From positions 3,906,001 through 3,970,000 of the forward strand of contig OZ025249.1 of the NCBI GenBank assembly GCA_964019135.1: a DNA stretch of 64,000 nt, written 5' to 3'. Made by a program: the position numbers and the translations under genes. Under the pieces are notes generated by a model. That model did not search any database and was not told the origin of the DNA. It saw only the letters and a program-made list of their open reading frames with translations. Positions 25,566-37,024 of the stretch are shown piece by piece (position 1 is the first letter of the stretch; every line of letters starts with the position of its first letter). The DNA is from Arenicola marina (lineage: Eukaryota; Annelida; Polychaeta; Arenicolidae).

Positions 25566-25654
25566 GCCGCCATTAATCACGTGATCACAGGACAAGCAGC
25601 CTTAAATACCCGCTTCGGAGTGAGAGCGGATACCACGTGGTCTGGTCACGTGAC
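25566..25654. promoter_or_regulatory. Cluster of CACGTG E-boxes including a CLEAR-type site
   Basis: Three CACGTG hexamers lie within 80 bp in non-repetitive sequence: 25578-25583, 25634-25639 and 25647-25652. The last sits in GTCACGTGAC, which equals the CLEAR consensus bound by MiT/TFE bHLH factors. GCCGCCATT (YY1-like) is at about 25566. No transcription unit is identifiable nearby, so regulatory function is inference from motif density alone. Confidence 0.35.
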
Positions 25655-26603
25655 AACCATAAACCATGTCCTTGACTTCTGAACACCACTTCTAGCCCCC
25701 ACCCGCCGCTCACCTCTTCTCCCACTGTCCCACCCCGACACGACGCCATGTGTCGCGCCCCCCCCTAGTCTTGTCAAGATCTGGGCAATAGAATTGTGCC
25801 TGACAGGCAGTTAACTGGACTTCTTAGAGCTGGGATGAAAGTTCTAGATGGTCTTAACTCAGAAAGCCACACTGAGGGCTTTGCTTCAGTTAGCTGTGAT
25901 GATTTGGGGATTGGGCCCACGCCTTATTTCTGAAACCTATACCGAGACAAGCCAATTGTTTTGTCCCTCAGCCTTTTTATGTGCCTCACAATCATTCAAA
26001 TTTCTGTCTCAAATACTTCTTAGTTTATATTATTCATTGCTTTATGCACGTTTTCATTTAACACAGGGAATATAATCCGGGCTTGATATTAAGGCCTCGC
26101 TTGCACCACGTACCATGACAGCCGTCAGCCACCGTGGTAGCGAGGATCACACGGGTATTTGGGATTGATTGAACCGTTCAGACTAGATCTACACGGGTAC
26201 GTGTGGCCACGCTATCTGCAGCGAATCTCCCTCGCCACCATTGGCATGTCTGTGACGTGCTCCAACACAAAAGGTTACACCCGTGGCTTGGGACTAGAAG
26301 GATGAGTGGAACAACCCATGAAAAAACAAATCAATAAGAACTTATAAATATACTTTACAGTCGGGAAGAATGAAGCAAAACTGAATGAATGCGAAATATG
26401 ATGTCGTAATCGGAGGTCGATATCTTCTTTCTCTGTCGCTGCGTTGTGTCTCTGATTCGGTGAGTTCCTCGCTCTGTGCTGTTTATTACACGATTCTCAC
26501 CGACTTGGACTATTTTCGAATTCTTTAATCATGCACAAAAAACTTGGGGATATTATTACGTATTGATGCAAAACTGTACACTATAAACAAGGGGAGGAGG
26601 GGG
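25655..26603. other. Unique spacer before the E-box array
   Basis: About 0.95 kb with no recognisable gene; AT-rich in the middle. Confidence 0.45.
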
Positions 26604-29600
26604 AGAAAAAGGGAGAGGCACCACGTATTCCCTGAGAAGAAGGCCGAGGCACCACGTGTTGTCTGAGAAGAAGGGCGAGGCACCACGTGTCCTCTGAGAA
26701 GAAGGGCGAGGCATTACGTGTTCTCTGAGAAGAAGGGCGAGGCACCACGTGATCTCTGAGAAGAAGGGCGAGGCACCACGTGTTCTCTGAGAAGAAGGGC
26801 GAGACACCAGGTGTTCTCTAAGAAGAACGACGAGGCACCACGTGTTCTCTGAGAAGAAAAACGAGGCACCACGTGTTCTCTGAGAAGAAAAACGAGACAC
26901 CACGTGTTCTTTGAGAAGAAGGGCGAGGCACCGCGTATTCTCTGAGAACAAGGGCGAGGCACCACGTGTTCCCTGAGAAAAAGGGCGCGGCCCCACGTGT
27001 TCCATGAGAAGAAGGGGGAGGCACCACGTGTTCTCTAAAAGAAGGGCGAGGCCCCACGTGTTCCATGAGAAGAAGGGCGAGGCACCACGTGTTCTCTAAA
27101 AGAAGGGCGTGGCACCACGTGTGCTCTAAGAAGAAGGGCCAGGCACCACCTGTTCTCTAAAAGAAGGGCGTGGCACCACGTGTGCTCTAAGAAGAACGGC
27201 CAAGCACCACGTGTTACCTGAGAAGAAGGGGGAGGCACCACGTGTTCCCTGAGAAGAAGGCCGAGGCACCAAGTGTTCTCTAAAGGAAATGCCTGGCACC
27301 ACGTGTTGTCTAAGAAGAAGGGCGAGGCACCACGTGTTCTCTGAGAAGAAGGGCGAGGCACCATGTGTTCTCTGAGAAGAAGGGCGAGACACCACGTGTT
27401 CTCTAAGAAGAACGGCGAGGCACCACGTGTTCTCTGGGAATAAAAACGAGGCACCACGTGTTCTCTGAGAAGAAAAACGAGGCACCACGTGTTCTTTGAG
27501 AAGAAGGGCGAGGCACCGCGTATTCTCTGAGAACAAGGGCGAGGCACCACGTGTTCCCTGAGAAAAAGGGCGAGCCCCACGTGTTCCATGAGAAGAAGGG
27601 CGTGGCACCACGTGTGCTCTAAGAAGAAGGGCCAGGCACCCCGTGTTCTATAAATGAAGGGCGTGGCACCACGTGTGCTCTAAGAAGAAGGGCCAGGCAC
27701 CACGTGTTACCTGAGAAGAAAGGGGAGGCACCACGTGTTCCCTGAGAAGAAGGCCGAGGCACCACGTGTTCTCTAAAAGAAGGACCTGGCACCACGTGTT
27801 GTCTAAGAAGAAGGGCGAGGCACCAGGTGTTCCATGAGACGAAGGGCGAGGCACCACGTGTGCTCTAAGAAGAAGGGCCAGGCACCGCGTGTTCTCCGAG
27901 AAGAAGGGCGAGAAACCACGTGTTCTCTGAGAAAAAGGGCGAGACGCCACGTGTTCTCTGAGAAGAAAAACGAGGCACTACGTGTTCTCTGATAAGAAGG
28001 GCGAGGCACCACGTGTTCCCTGAGAAGAAGGGGGAGGCACCACGTTTTCCCTGAGAAGAAGGCCGAGGCACCACGTGTTCTCTAAAAGAAGGGCCTGGCA
28101 CCACGTGTTCTCTAAGAAGAAGGGCGAGGCACCACGTGTTCTCGGAGAAGAACGACGATGCACCACGTGTTGTCTGAGAAGAAGGGCGAGGCACCACGTG
28201 TTCCCTAAGAAAAAGGGCGAGGCCCCACGTGTTCCCTGAGAAGAAGGCCGAGGCACCACGTGTTCCCTGAGAAGAAGGCTGAGGCACCACGTGTTCTCTA
28301 AAAGAAGGGCGTGGCACCACGTGTTTTCTAAGAAGAAGGGCGAGGCCCCATGTGTTCTATGAGAAGAAGAGTGAGGCACCACGTGTTCTCTAGAAGAAGG
28401 GCGTGGCACCACGTGTGCTCTAAGAAGAAGTGCCAGGCACCACGTGTTCTCAGAAAAGAAGGGCGGGGAACCACGTGTTCTCTGAGAAGAAGGGCGAGAC
28501 GCCACGTGTTCTCTGAGAAGGAAAACGAGGCACCACGTGTTCTCTGATAAGGAGGCGAGGCACCACGTGTTCTCTGAGAAGAAGGACGAGGCATCACGTG
28601 TTCTCTAAGAAGAAGGGCGAGGAACCACGTATTCTCTGAGAAGAGGGACGAGACACCCTGTGTTCTCTGAGAAGAAAAACGAGGCACCACGTGTTGTCTG
28701 AGAAGAAGGGCGAGGCACCACGTGTTCTCTAAGAAGAAAGGGCGAGACACCACGCCACGTTTTCTCTGAGAAGAACGACGAGGCACCAGGTGTTGTCTGA
28801 AAAGAAAGACGAGGCATCACGTATTCTCTAAGAAGACGGGCGACGCACCACGTTTTCTCGGAGAAGAGCGAGGCCCTAAGTGTTCTTTGAGAAGAACGAC
28901 GAGGCACCACGTGTTGTCTGGAAAAAAAGGGCGAGGCCCCACGTGTTCCCTGAGAAGAAGGGGGAGGCACCACGTGTTCCCTGAGAAGAAGGTCGAGGCA
29001 CCACGTGTTCTCTAAAAGAAGGGCGTGGCACCACGTGTTCTCTAAGAAGAAGGGCGAGGCCCCACGTGTTGCCTGAGAAGAAGGGCGAAGCACCACGTGT
29101 TCTCTAAGAAGAAGGGCGAGGCCCCACGTGTTCTCTAAAAGAAGGGCGTGGCACCACGTGTGCTCTAAGAAGAAGGGCCAGGCACCACGTGTTCTCTGAG
29201 AAGAAGGGCGAGGAACCACGTGTTCTCTGAGAAGAAGGGCGAGACACCACGTGTTCTCTGAGAAGAAAAACGAGGCACCACGTGTTCTCTGAGAAGAAGG
29301 GCGAGGAACCACGTGTTCTCTGAGAAGAAGGGCGAGACACCACGTGTTCTCTGAGAAGAAAAACGAGGCACCACGTGTTCTCTGAGAAAAAGGGCGAGGC
29401 CCCACGTGTTGACTGAAAAAAAGAGGCGAAGGGCGAGGTACCACGTGTTCTCTGAGAAGAAGGGCGAGACACCACGTGTTCTCTGAGAAGAAAAACGAGG
29501 CACCGCGTATTTTCTGAGAAGAAGGGCGAGGCACCACGTGTTCCCTGAGAAAAAGGGCGCGGCCCCACGTGTTCCATGCGAAGAAGGGCGAGGCACCACG

Positions 29601-32117
29601 TGTTCTCTAAGAAGAAGGGCGAGGCACCGCGTGTTCTCTAAAAGAAGGACGTGGCACCACGTGTGCTCTAAGAAGAAGGGCCAGGCACCACGTGTTCCCT
29701 GGGGAGAAGGCTGAGGCACCACGTGTTCTCGGAGAAGAACGACGATGCACCACGTGTTGTCTGAGAAGAAGGGCGAGGCACCACGTGTTTCCTAAGAAAA
29801 AGGACGAGGCCCCACGTGTTCCCTGAGAAAAAGGCCGAAGCACCATGTGTTCTCTAAAAGAAGGACGTGGCACCACGTGTGCTCTAAGAAGAAGGGCCAG
29901 GCACCACGTGTTCCCTGAGGAGAAGGCCGAGGCACAACGTGTTCTCGGAGAAGAACGACGAGGCACCACGTGTTGTCTGAGAAGAAGGGCGAGGCACCAC
30001 GTGTTCCCTAAGAACAAGGACGAGGCCCCACGTGTTCCCTGAGAAGAAGGCCGAGGCACCACGTTTTCCCTGAGAAGAAGGGCGAGACACCACGTGTTCT
30101 CCGAGAAGAAAAACGAGGCACCACGTGTTGTCTGAGAAGAGGTCGAGGCACCACGTGTTCTCTAAGAAGAAGGGCGAGACACCACGTGTTCTCTGAGAAG
30201 AAGGCCGAGGCACCACGTGTGCTCTAAGAAGAAGGGCCACGAACCACGTGTTCTCTGAGAAGAAGGGCGAGACACCATGTGTTCCCTGAGAAGAAAGGCG
30301 ACGCACCATGTGTTCTCTGAGAAGAAAAACGAGGCACCACGTGTCGTCTGAGAAAAAGGGCGAGGCACCACGTGTTCTCTGAGAAGAACGACGAGGCACC
30401 ACGTGTTGTCTGAGAAAAAAGACCAGGCACCACGTGTTCTGTAAGAAGAAGGGCGAGGCACCACGTGTTCTCTGAGAAGAACGACGAGGCACCACGTGTT
30501 GTCTGAGAAAAAAGACCAGGCACCACGTGTTCTGTAAGAAGAAGGGCGAGGCACCACGTGTTCTCGGAGAAGAACGACGATGCACCACGAGTTGTCTGAG
30601 AAGAAGGGCGAGGCACCACGTGTTCCCTAAGAAAAAGGACGAGGCCCTACGTGTTTCCTGAGAAGAAGGCCGAGGCACCACGTGTTCCCTGAGAAGAAGG
30701 GCGAGGCACCGCGTGTTTTCTAAAAGAAGGGCGTGGCACCACGTGTTCTCTAAGAAGAAGGGCGAGGCCCCACATGTTCAATGAGAACAAGAGCGAGGCA
30801 CCACGTGTTCTCTGAGAAGAAGGGCGAGGCACCACGTGTTCTCTGAGAAGAAGGGCGAGGCACCACGTGTTCTCTGAAAAGAAGGGCGAAGCACCACATG
30901 TTTTATGAGAAGAAGGGCGAGGCACCACGTGTTCTCTAAGAAGAAGGGCGAGGCACCACGTGTTCTCTGAGAAGAAGGGCGAGGCACCACGTGTTGTCTG
31001 AGAAGAAGGGCGAGGCACCACGTGTTCTCTGAAAAGAAGGGCGAGGCACCACGTGTTTTCTGAGAAGAACGACGAGGCACCACGTGTTCTCTAAGAAGAA
31101 GGGCGAGGCACCACGTGTTCTCTGAGAAGAAGGGCGAGGCACCACGTGTTGTCTGAGAAGAAGGGCGAGGCACCACGTGTTGTCTGAGAAGAAGGGCGAG
31201 GCCCCACGTGTTCTCTGAGAAGAAGGGCGAGGCCCCACGTGTGGTCTGCGAAGAAGGGCGAGGCACCACGTGTGGTCTGAGAAGAAGGGCGAAGCACCAC
31301 GTGTTGCCTGGGAAGGAGGGCGAGGCGCCACGTGTTCTCTGAGAAGAACGACGAGGCACCACGTGTTGTCTCAGAATAGGAGCGAGGCACCACGTGTTGT
31401 CTGGGAAGGAGGGCGAGGTCCCACGTGTTCTCAAAGAAGAAGGGCGAGGCACCACGTGTTCTCTGAGAAGAAAGGCGGGACACCACGTGTTGTCTGAGAA
31501 GAAGGGCGAGGCACCAGGTGTTCTCTGTGAAGACGGGTTAGGCACCAGGTGCTTTCTGTGAAGAAGGGCGAGGCATCAGGTGTTCTCTGTGAAGAAGAGC
31601 GAGGCACCACGTGTTCTCTGAGAAGAAGAGCGAGGCACCACGTGTTCTCTGAGAAGAAGAGCGAGGCACCACGTGTTTTATGGGAAGAAGGGCGAGGCAC
31701 CACGTGTTGTCTGGGAAGGAGGGCGAGGCACCACGTGTTTTATGAGAAGAAGGGCGAGGCACCACGTGTTCTCTAAGAAGAAGGGCGAGGCACCACGTGT
31801 TCTCTGAGAAGAACGACGAGGCACCACGTGTTCTCTAAGAAGAAGGGCGAGGCACCACGTGTTCTCTGGGAAGACGGGCGAGGCACCACGTGTTCTCTGA
31901 GAAGAAGGGCGAGGCCCCTAGTGTACTATGAAAAGCAGGCGTGGCACCACGTGTTCTCTAAGAAGAAGGGCGAGGCACCACGTGTTCTCTGAGACGAAGG
32001 GCGAGGCACCACGTGTTCCCTGAGCAGAAGGGCGAGGCACCACGTGTTCCCTGATAAGAAGGGCGAGGCACCACGTGTCCTCTGAGAAGAAGGGCGAGGC
32101 ACCACGTGTTCCCTGAG
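26604..32117. repeat. 31-bp minisatellite built on CACGTG, about 178 units
   Basis: The unit reads GAGGCACCACGTGTTCTCTG then AGAAGAAGGGC. Most units keep the palindrome CACGTG; variants include CACGTA, CACGTT, CATGTG and CGCGTG. A second dyad, TTCTCTGAGAA, lies beside it. The period is 31 bp, close to three helical turns. Longer blocks (for example units with GTGCTCTAAGAAGAAGGGCC) recur as higher-order repeats. Because 31 is not a multiple of three and the C-rich strand lacks stops, many minus-strand frames of 100-300 codons overlap; these are not genes. Confidence 0.96.
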
Positions 32118-32400
32118 CGCTCATCTCAATCGCTTCACCCGTTCATCTATCACCAGACCACGTTTGCGTTGTGAAGTGGCAATTTTTTTTTGGGGGGGGC
32201 GGAGGGTTTGCGCCTCGTATTCGTCTATTTTTAAGCTCCACTGGATTACTCCGTGAAAGGCCTTCCCATCATTGGCTGAGTCAAGAGTGGAAACTCAACA
32301 TCCTAGCGGCTGCCATCCATAACGGTGACACACTTATACTAATCGTTAGGACATCACGGCTGCATTTTCTCCTTTCAGATTTCTCTCCTTCAGCAGGAAA
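32118..32400. other. Unique spacer
   Basis: Short non-repetitive stretch with a T8/G8 run at about 32180-32200. Nothing recognisable. Confidence 0.45.
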
Positions 32401-32690
32401 ATACATGAGCTGAGAGATACAAGAGCTGAGAGATACAAGAGCTGAGAGATGCAACACCTACACATGCCTCAGCAGAGAGACGCATGGGCTGAGAAATACA
32501 TGAGCTGATACATGCATGAGTTATATATCACTGAGCTGTATATAGAGAAGTCGAGCGATGCATTATTAGAGATATGCATATCGTAAGTTATATACACATG
32601 AGCGATCTATGCCTGAGCTGAGCTGACATTTGATTTGAAACATACCTGATAAGCTTGAGCTATACATAGTCGATCTACCTATTCCTGGGC
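32401..32690. repeat. Degenerate GAGCTGAGAGATACA-type short repeats
   Basis: GAGCTGAGAGATACAAG occurs three times in tandem at about 32405-32455. Decayed relatives (ACATGAGCTGA, TGAGCTATACATAG) follow up to the clean 31-bp array. This looks like an older edge of the next array. Confidence 0.6.
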
Positions 32691-33222
32691 TGAGATGTAC
32701 CTGAGCTATATATCCCTGGGTTGAGATGTACCTGAGCTATATATCCCTGGGTTGAGATGTACCTGAGCTATATATCCCTGGGTTGAGATGTACCTGAGCT
32801 ATACATCCCTGGGTTGAGATGTACCTGAGCTATATATTCCTGGGTTGAGATGTACCTGAGCTATATATCCCTGAGCTGAGGTGTACCTGAGCTACATATC
32901 CCTGGGTTGAGATGTACCTGAGCTATATATCCCTGGGTTGAGATGTACCTGAGCTATATATCCCTGGGTTGAGATGTACCTGAGCTATATATCCCTGGGT
33001 TGAAATGTACCTGAGCTATATATCCCTGGGTTGAGATGTACCTGAGCTATACATCCCTGGGTTGAGATGTACCTGAGCTATATATCCCTGAGCTGAGGTG
33101 TACCTGAGCTACATATCCCTGGGTTGAGATGTACCTGAGCTATATATCCCTGGGTTGAGATGTACCTGAGCTATATATCCCTGGGTTGAGATGTACCTGA
33201 GCTATATATCCCTGGGTTGAGC
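32691..33222. repeat. 31-bp minisatellite (TGAGCTATATATCCCTGGG), about 17 units
   Basis: The period is 31 bp; the unit combines CTGGGTTGAGATGTACC with TGAGCTATATATCC. A six-unit block ending in the variant CCCTGAGCTGAGGTG appears twice (about 32700-32890 and 33010-33110), a higher-order repeat. Confidence 0.93.
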
Positions 33223-33300
33223 TCCCTCTGTTCCCTGTCCGAAGAGCTCCCTTCACTCCCTGTCCGAAGATCTCCCTACACTCCCTGTCCGAACATACCC
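33223..33300. repeat. Three short tandem units (CTCCCTGTCCGAA)
   Basis: A unit of about 26-29 bp with CCCTGTCCGAAGA occurs three times with variation, immediately right of the 31-bp array. Confidence 0.7.
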
Positions 33301-34302
33301 CCCCCCCCAACCCGGCGAGCCCGAAGAGCTTCCTGGCTGTCGTTCTGCCCTGACTATGAATGTTGCCATCGGTCGGCAGCCGATCGCCGGCCGACTCACT
33401 GGTCCGCGGCACGTTGGGCTGCGGCTCGGGGGGCTGTGGGCTGAGTTGGACGGTCACAGCGCACACGCCTCCCCCTGGCTGTGCCTGGTGTGGCTGTGGC
33501 TGGTGTGCCTATCCCCCGGTGTGGGACCTCCCAGCGCCAGATCCTCCCCGGCCGTTGTGAGGGCCGGCCACTCGTCATCCCCGCTCAGTGGACAGCCTGC
33601 ACGACCAGCCTAATCACCGCCCTCTAAGGACGGGTTCGGCGCGAAGCCGTCCGCTGAAGGGTGCTACAACAACTCGATGGACTGCAGAAAACTTCTCCCA
33701 TATTCTCGTCAAGTATCGTCCATAGGGTTGTCTGCCGTGAAGTAAAAATATTTATTTATTGATCCATCTGAGCTCAAAGAACCGACGAGTTTGTGCCTCA
33801 GGTTGATGTAAATCGTTCCATACGTTACATACGGTGGATACCAGACCGCGACACTGGATAGAGCGGTTGACGCGGAACGGACCTGTAGGAAATACGCTAA
33901 CACTGTAAGTAATGAATATGTTCTACGGTAGACGATGTCGCACTGTTGGCTGATATATGTGTTCGTACTTTATTGTCTTTGCACGTAGTTGCTTTCGGTG
34001 GTCCCAAGACTTAGAGTGTTCGATTTACACGAAGCTGACGGGAAGCCGGAACCACCTGCTTTCAGCCGTCTGCCCACATCGCATCGGGTCACGTGTTTAG
34101 CATGTCGACATGGCGCAGGTCAGTTTAGGCAGTGGCATGGGTCATGACCATCTGGTTGTGTCCAGTAAAGCACTGTTTATTTCCCACATTGTGACTGTTT
34201 GTTAATAACACCAATAAGTCTTTTTCATTTCATTCATGAATGAAAAGGCGTAATCAGGCGTTACAGAAATAATTCGGAAAATACGACTTTTTGTGCTCAA
34301 AC
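33301..34302. other. Unique spacer
   Basis: About 1 kb, GC-rich to 33660 and AT-richer after it. Open frames up to 108 codons are unrecognisable. No gene supported. Confidence 0.45.
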
Positions 34303-35457
34303 TTACTCCACGCCTTGGTCCACCACCGGAATTTTACCCCACACCCTGGTCTATGAGATTGTTTGTGTGTAAGCAATATTTATGTACGATCTTTCCTCGC
34401 ATCCTGGTCTTCCATCAAGATCTAACCCTACACACTGGTCTACCACCTAAATCTTACCCTACACACTGGTCTACCACCTAAATCTTACCCCACACCCTGA
34501 TCTACCACTTAAATCTTACCTCACACCCTGGTCTACCACCTAAATCTTACCCCACACCCAGATCTACCACTTAAATCTTACCTCACACCTTGGTCTACCA
34601 CCTAAATCTTACCCCACTCCCTGGTCTACCACTTAAATCTTACCCCACACCCTGTTCCACCTAATTCTTACCACACACCCTGGTCTACCACCTAAATATC
34701 ACCCTACGCCCTGTTCTATCACCAAAATCTTACCCCACACCCTGGTATACCACTTAAATCTTACCTCACACCCTGGTATACCACCTAAATCTTACCCCAC
34801 ACCTTGGTTTACCACCGGAATCTTACCCCACACCCTGGTTTACCATCAGAATCTTACCCCACACCCTGTTCCACCTAATTCTTATCCCACACCCTGGTCT
34901 ACCACCTAAATATCACCCTACGCCCTGTTCTATCGCCAAAATCTTACCCCACACCCTGGTATACCACTTAAATCTTACCTCACACCCTGGTCTACCACCT
35001 AAATCTTACCCATAACTTGGTTTACCACCGGAATCTTACCCCACACCCTGGTCTACCATCAGAATCTTACCCCACACCCTGGTCAACCACCTAAATGTTA
35101 CCCCACACCCTGGTCTACCATCAATATCTTACCCCACACCCTGGTCTACCGCCTACATCTTACCCCACACCCTGGTCTGCCACCTACATCTTACCCCACA
35201 CCCTGGTCTACCACCTACATCTTACCCCACATCCTGGTCTAGCACTTACATCTTAACGCACACCCTGGTCTAGGAGATTATTTTTGTGCAAGCAATATTT
35301 ATTTACTAGTTGCTACGATTGCTTCCCTCGCATCCTGGTCTTCCTCGAAGATCTTACCCTATACACTGGACTACCACCTAAATCTTACCCCACACCCTGG
35401 TGTACGAGATCATACCCCACACCCTGGTCTACCACCGAAATCCTACCCCACACCCGC
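34303..35457. repeat. 31-bp minisatellite (CTACCACCTAAATCTTACCC), about 37 units
   Basis: The period is 31 bp, with the unit ending CCACACCCTGGT. Interruptions at both ends share AGCAATATTTAT and CCTCGCATCCTGGTCTTCC (about 34370-34420 and 35290-35345). The array is therefore flanked by a duplicated roughly 70-90-bp segment. Confidence 0.93.
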
Positions 35458-37024
35458 TACTGGCTATTACTTGGCCATCATGATGACGTCATTATCTCAA
35501 ACGTCGGTGCCATTCATCATATACGGAGACACGTGTTTTTTGCTGACTCGCTTTTGACGCTGACTGGAGCAATTGTCCGATCCCGGCTCTGTGAGTCGCC
35601 GACGGCCGCCAGATGTCGCTGCGTCGCTGAAGCACCACTCAGTCAATGTAAAGGACCTAACGCGCGGGGCAATCAAGCCAATCAAGGCGGTCAATCAGCA
35701 ACATGAGTCAATCAGGAGCTTTAGAGGAGACACAGTCCCATCGACCGGCTCCCTTCAACTGATGGTTACAGTAGGCTTACTGTTACTTTGGATATTGAAA
35801 CAAGAAAAACGAAATATTCTTTTTCTCATGGTGTCGTGGATGTCTGTGAATTAGTGTATCAGAAATCTTCCCCTTGGAGTGAGAAGCTCTCTCTGAAGAT
35901 CGGGTGTTCAGTCGTGTTCTCGATGTCGTTATTCTGGACCACGTGTCGCCGCCGAGAAACGGATTTTAATGTACCACGTGACGGACCGCGTTCAAATGGT
36001 CCCGGCCACTTCCGGTCTTTACCAGAGGCTGCCGCTGACGGTCAGAACGAAAGCGAGGCACGCAGGGCATGCCAGGAATGGGCATCGCTTCCCTCTTGAG
36101 CGGCATAGAGTAGTGAATAATTGGCGACTTCATAGTGATAAACGAGCGACCGATGGTAGGGAGGAGGAATCACACGGTTGTGAATGCCCATCTGGTGACA
36201 TTCAATACACATTTAGCTGTCACTTATAATCGATATTTGAAAGTTGACTTGTGTGGAAAATATTTCCTATTCATTATTTGACGACCGTCTCGGTTTACCG
36301 CCAACAATTCACATTGAGTGAAGACGAACCTTGCGGATATGTATACATAAGGGTTGCGAGGCTGATATATATATTTTTTTATCTCCATTGGATGAAATCG
36401 ACCACTGCATAGATTTCTAGAGGCGGCAGCGCTCCGGATCAAATTGAATTATTGAGCCAATCATTTGATGGGAAGCCGACCATTGGTCGTCGCAACGCTG
36501 CGGTCCGTGGGCCCAGACAGAAAGTAATGGTTGCCATGCCAATTACGCTATTTCTATGCAACAGAGGACAGACAGTCTGTGGGAATTTATTGCGCCAGAA
36601 TCCCAACAAATGTATTTCTTGGCGATTGGTGGCTGGAGGAACTGCCCCGGTCACAGTCTGCACACCCGGGGCAACAACACTAAAGCCGAGGGCGCCAACA
36701 AATCTCAGCCCTTAGCGGACAATTTCTCATGAGGTGGACAAGTTTTGTTCTGTTCCGCGCTCGGCGTTGCTTGCTTTCATCACTGGTGGTAGGGTATGGG
36801 AGGGGGGTAGTAGGGTTTGGGAGGGGGGTAGTAGGGTCTGGGAGGGGGACTCGTGGTTATTCCGTCTTTAATATCCCAGCCCTCCAGCCGAACTATGGTT
36901 GACATTGCTTCACAGTAATCGTTGGCTTATACCTTTACATTGGGCGATAACACCGGTAGTGTTAGGTGATGTCCCAGGCAATTTCCGTGCGGACAGTCGT
37001 CAACTAAGTTAACCGTGAGCAATG
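35458..37024. other. Unique sequence
   Basis: About 1.6 kb with a perfect CRE-type octamer TGACGTCA at about 35484. A G-rich triplicate (GGGAGGGGGGTAGTAGGGT type, 36786-36850) could form a quadruplex. Open frames up to 140 codons are not recognisable. Confidence 0.45.

Noticed and set aside
26556-32124. Many minus-strand frames with FFSENTWCLALLLREH-type repeats
   Set aside because: By-product of a 31-bp period and stop-free unit; the apparent hydrophobic repeats follow from the DNA repeat.
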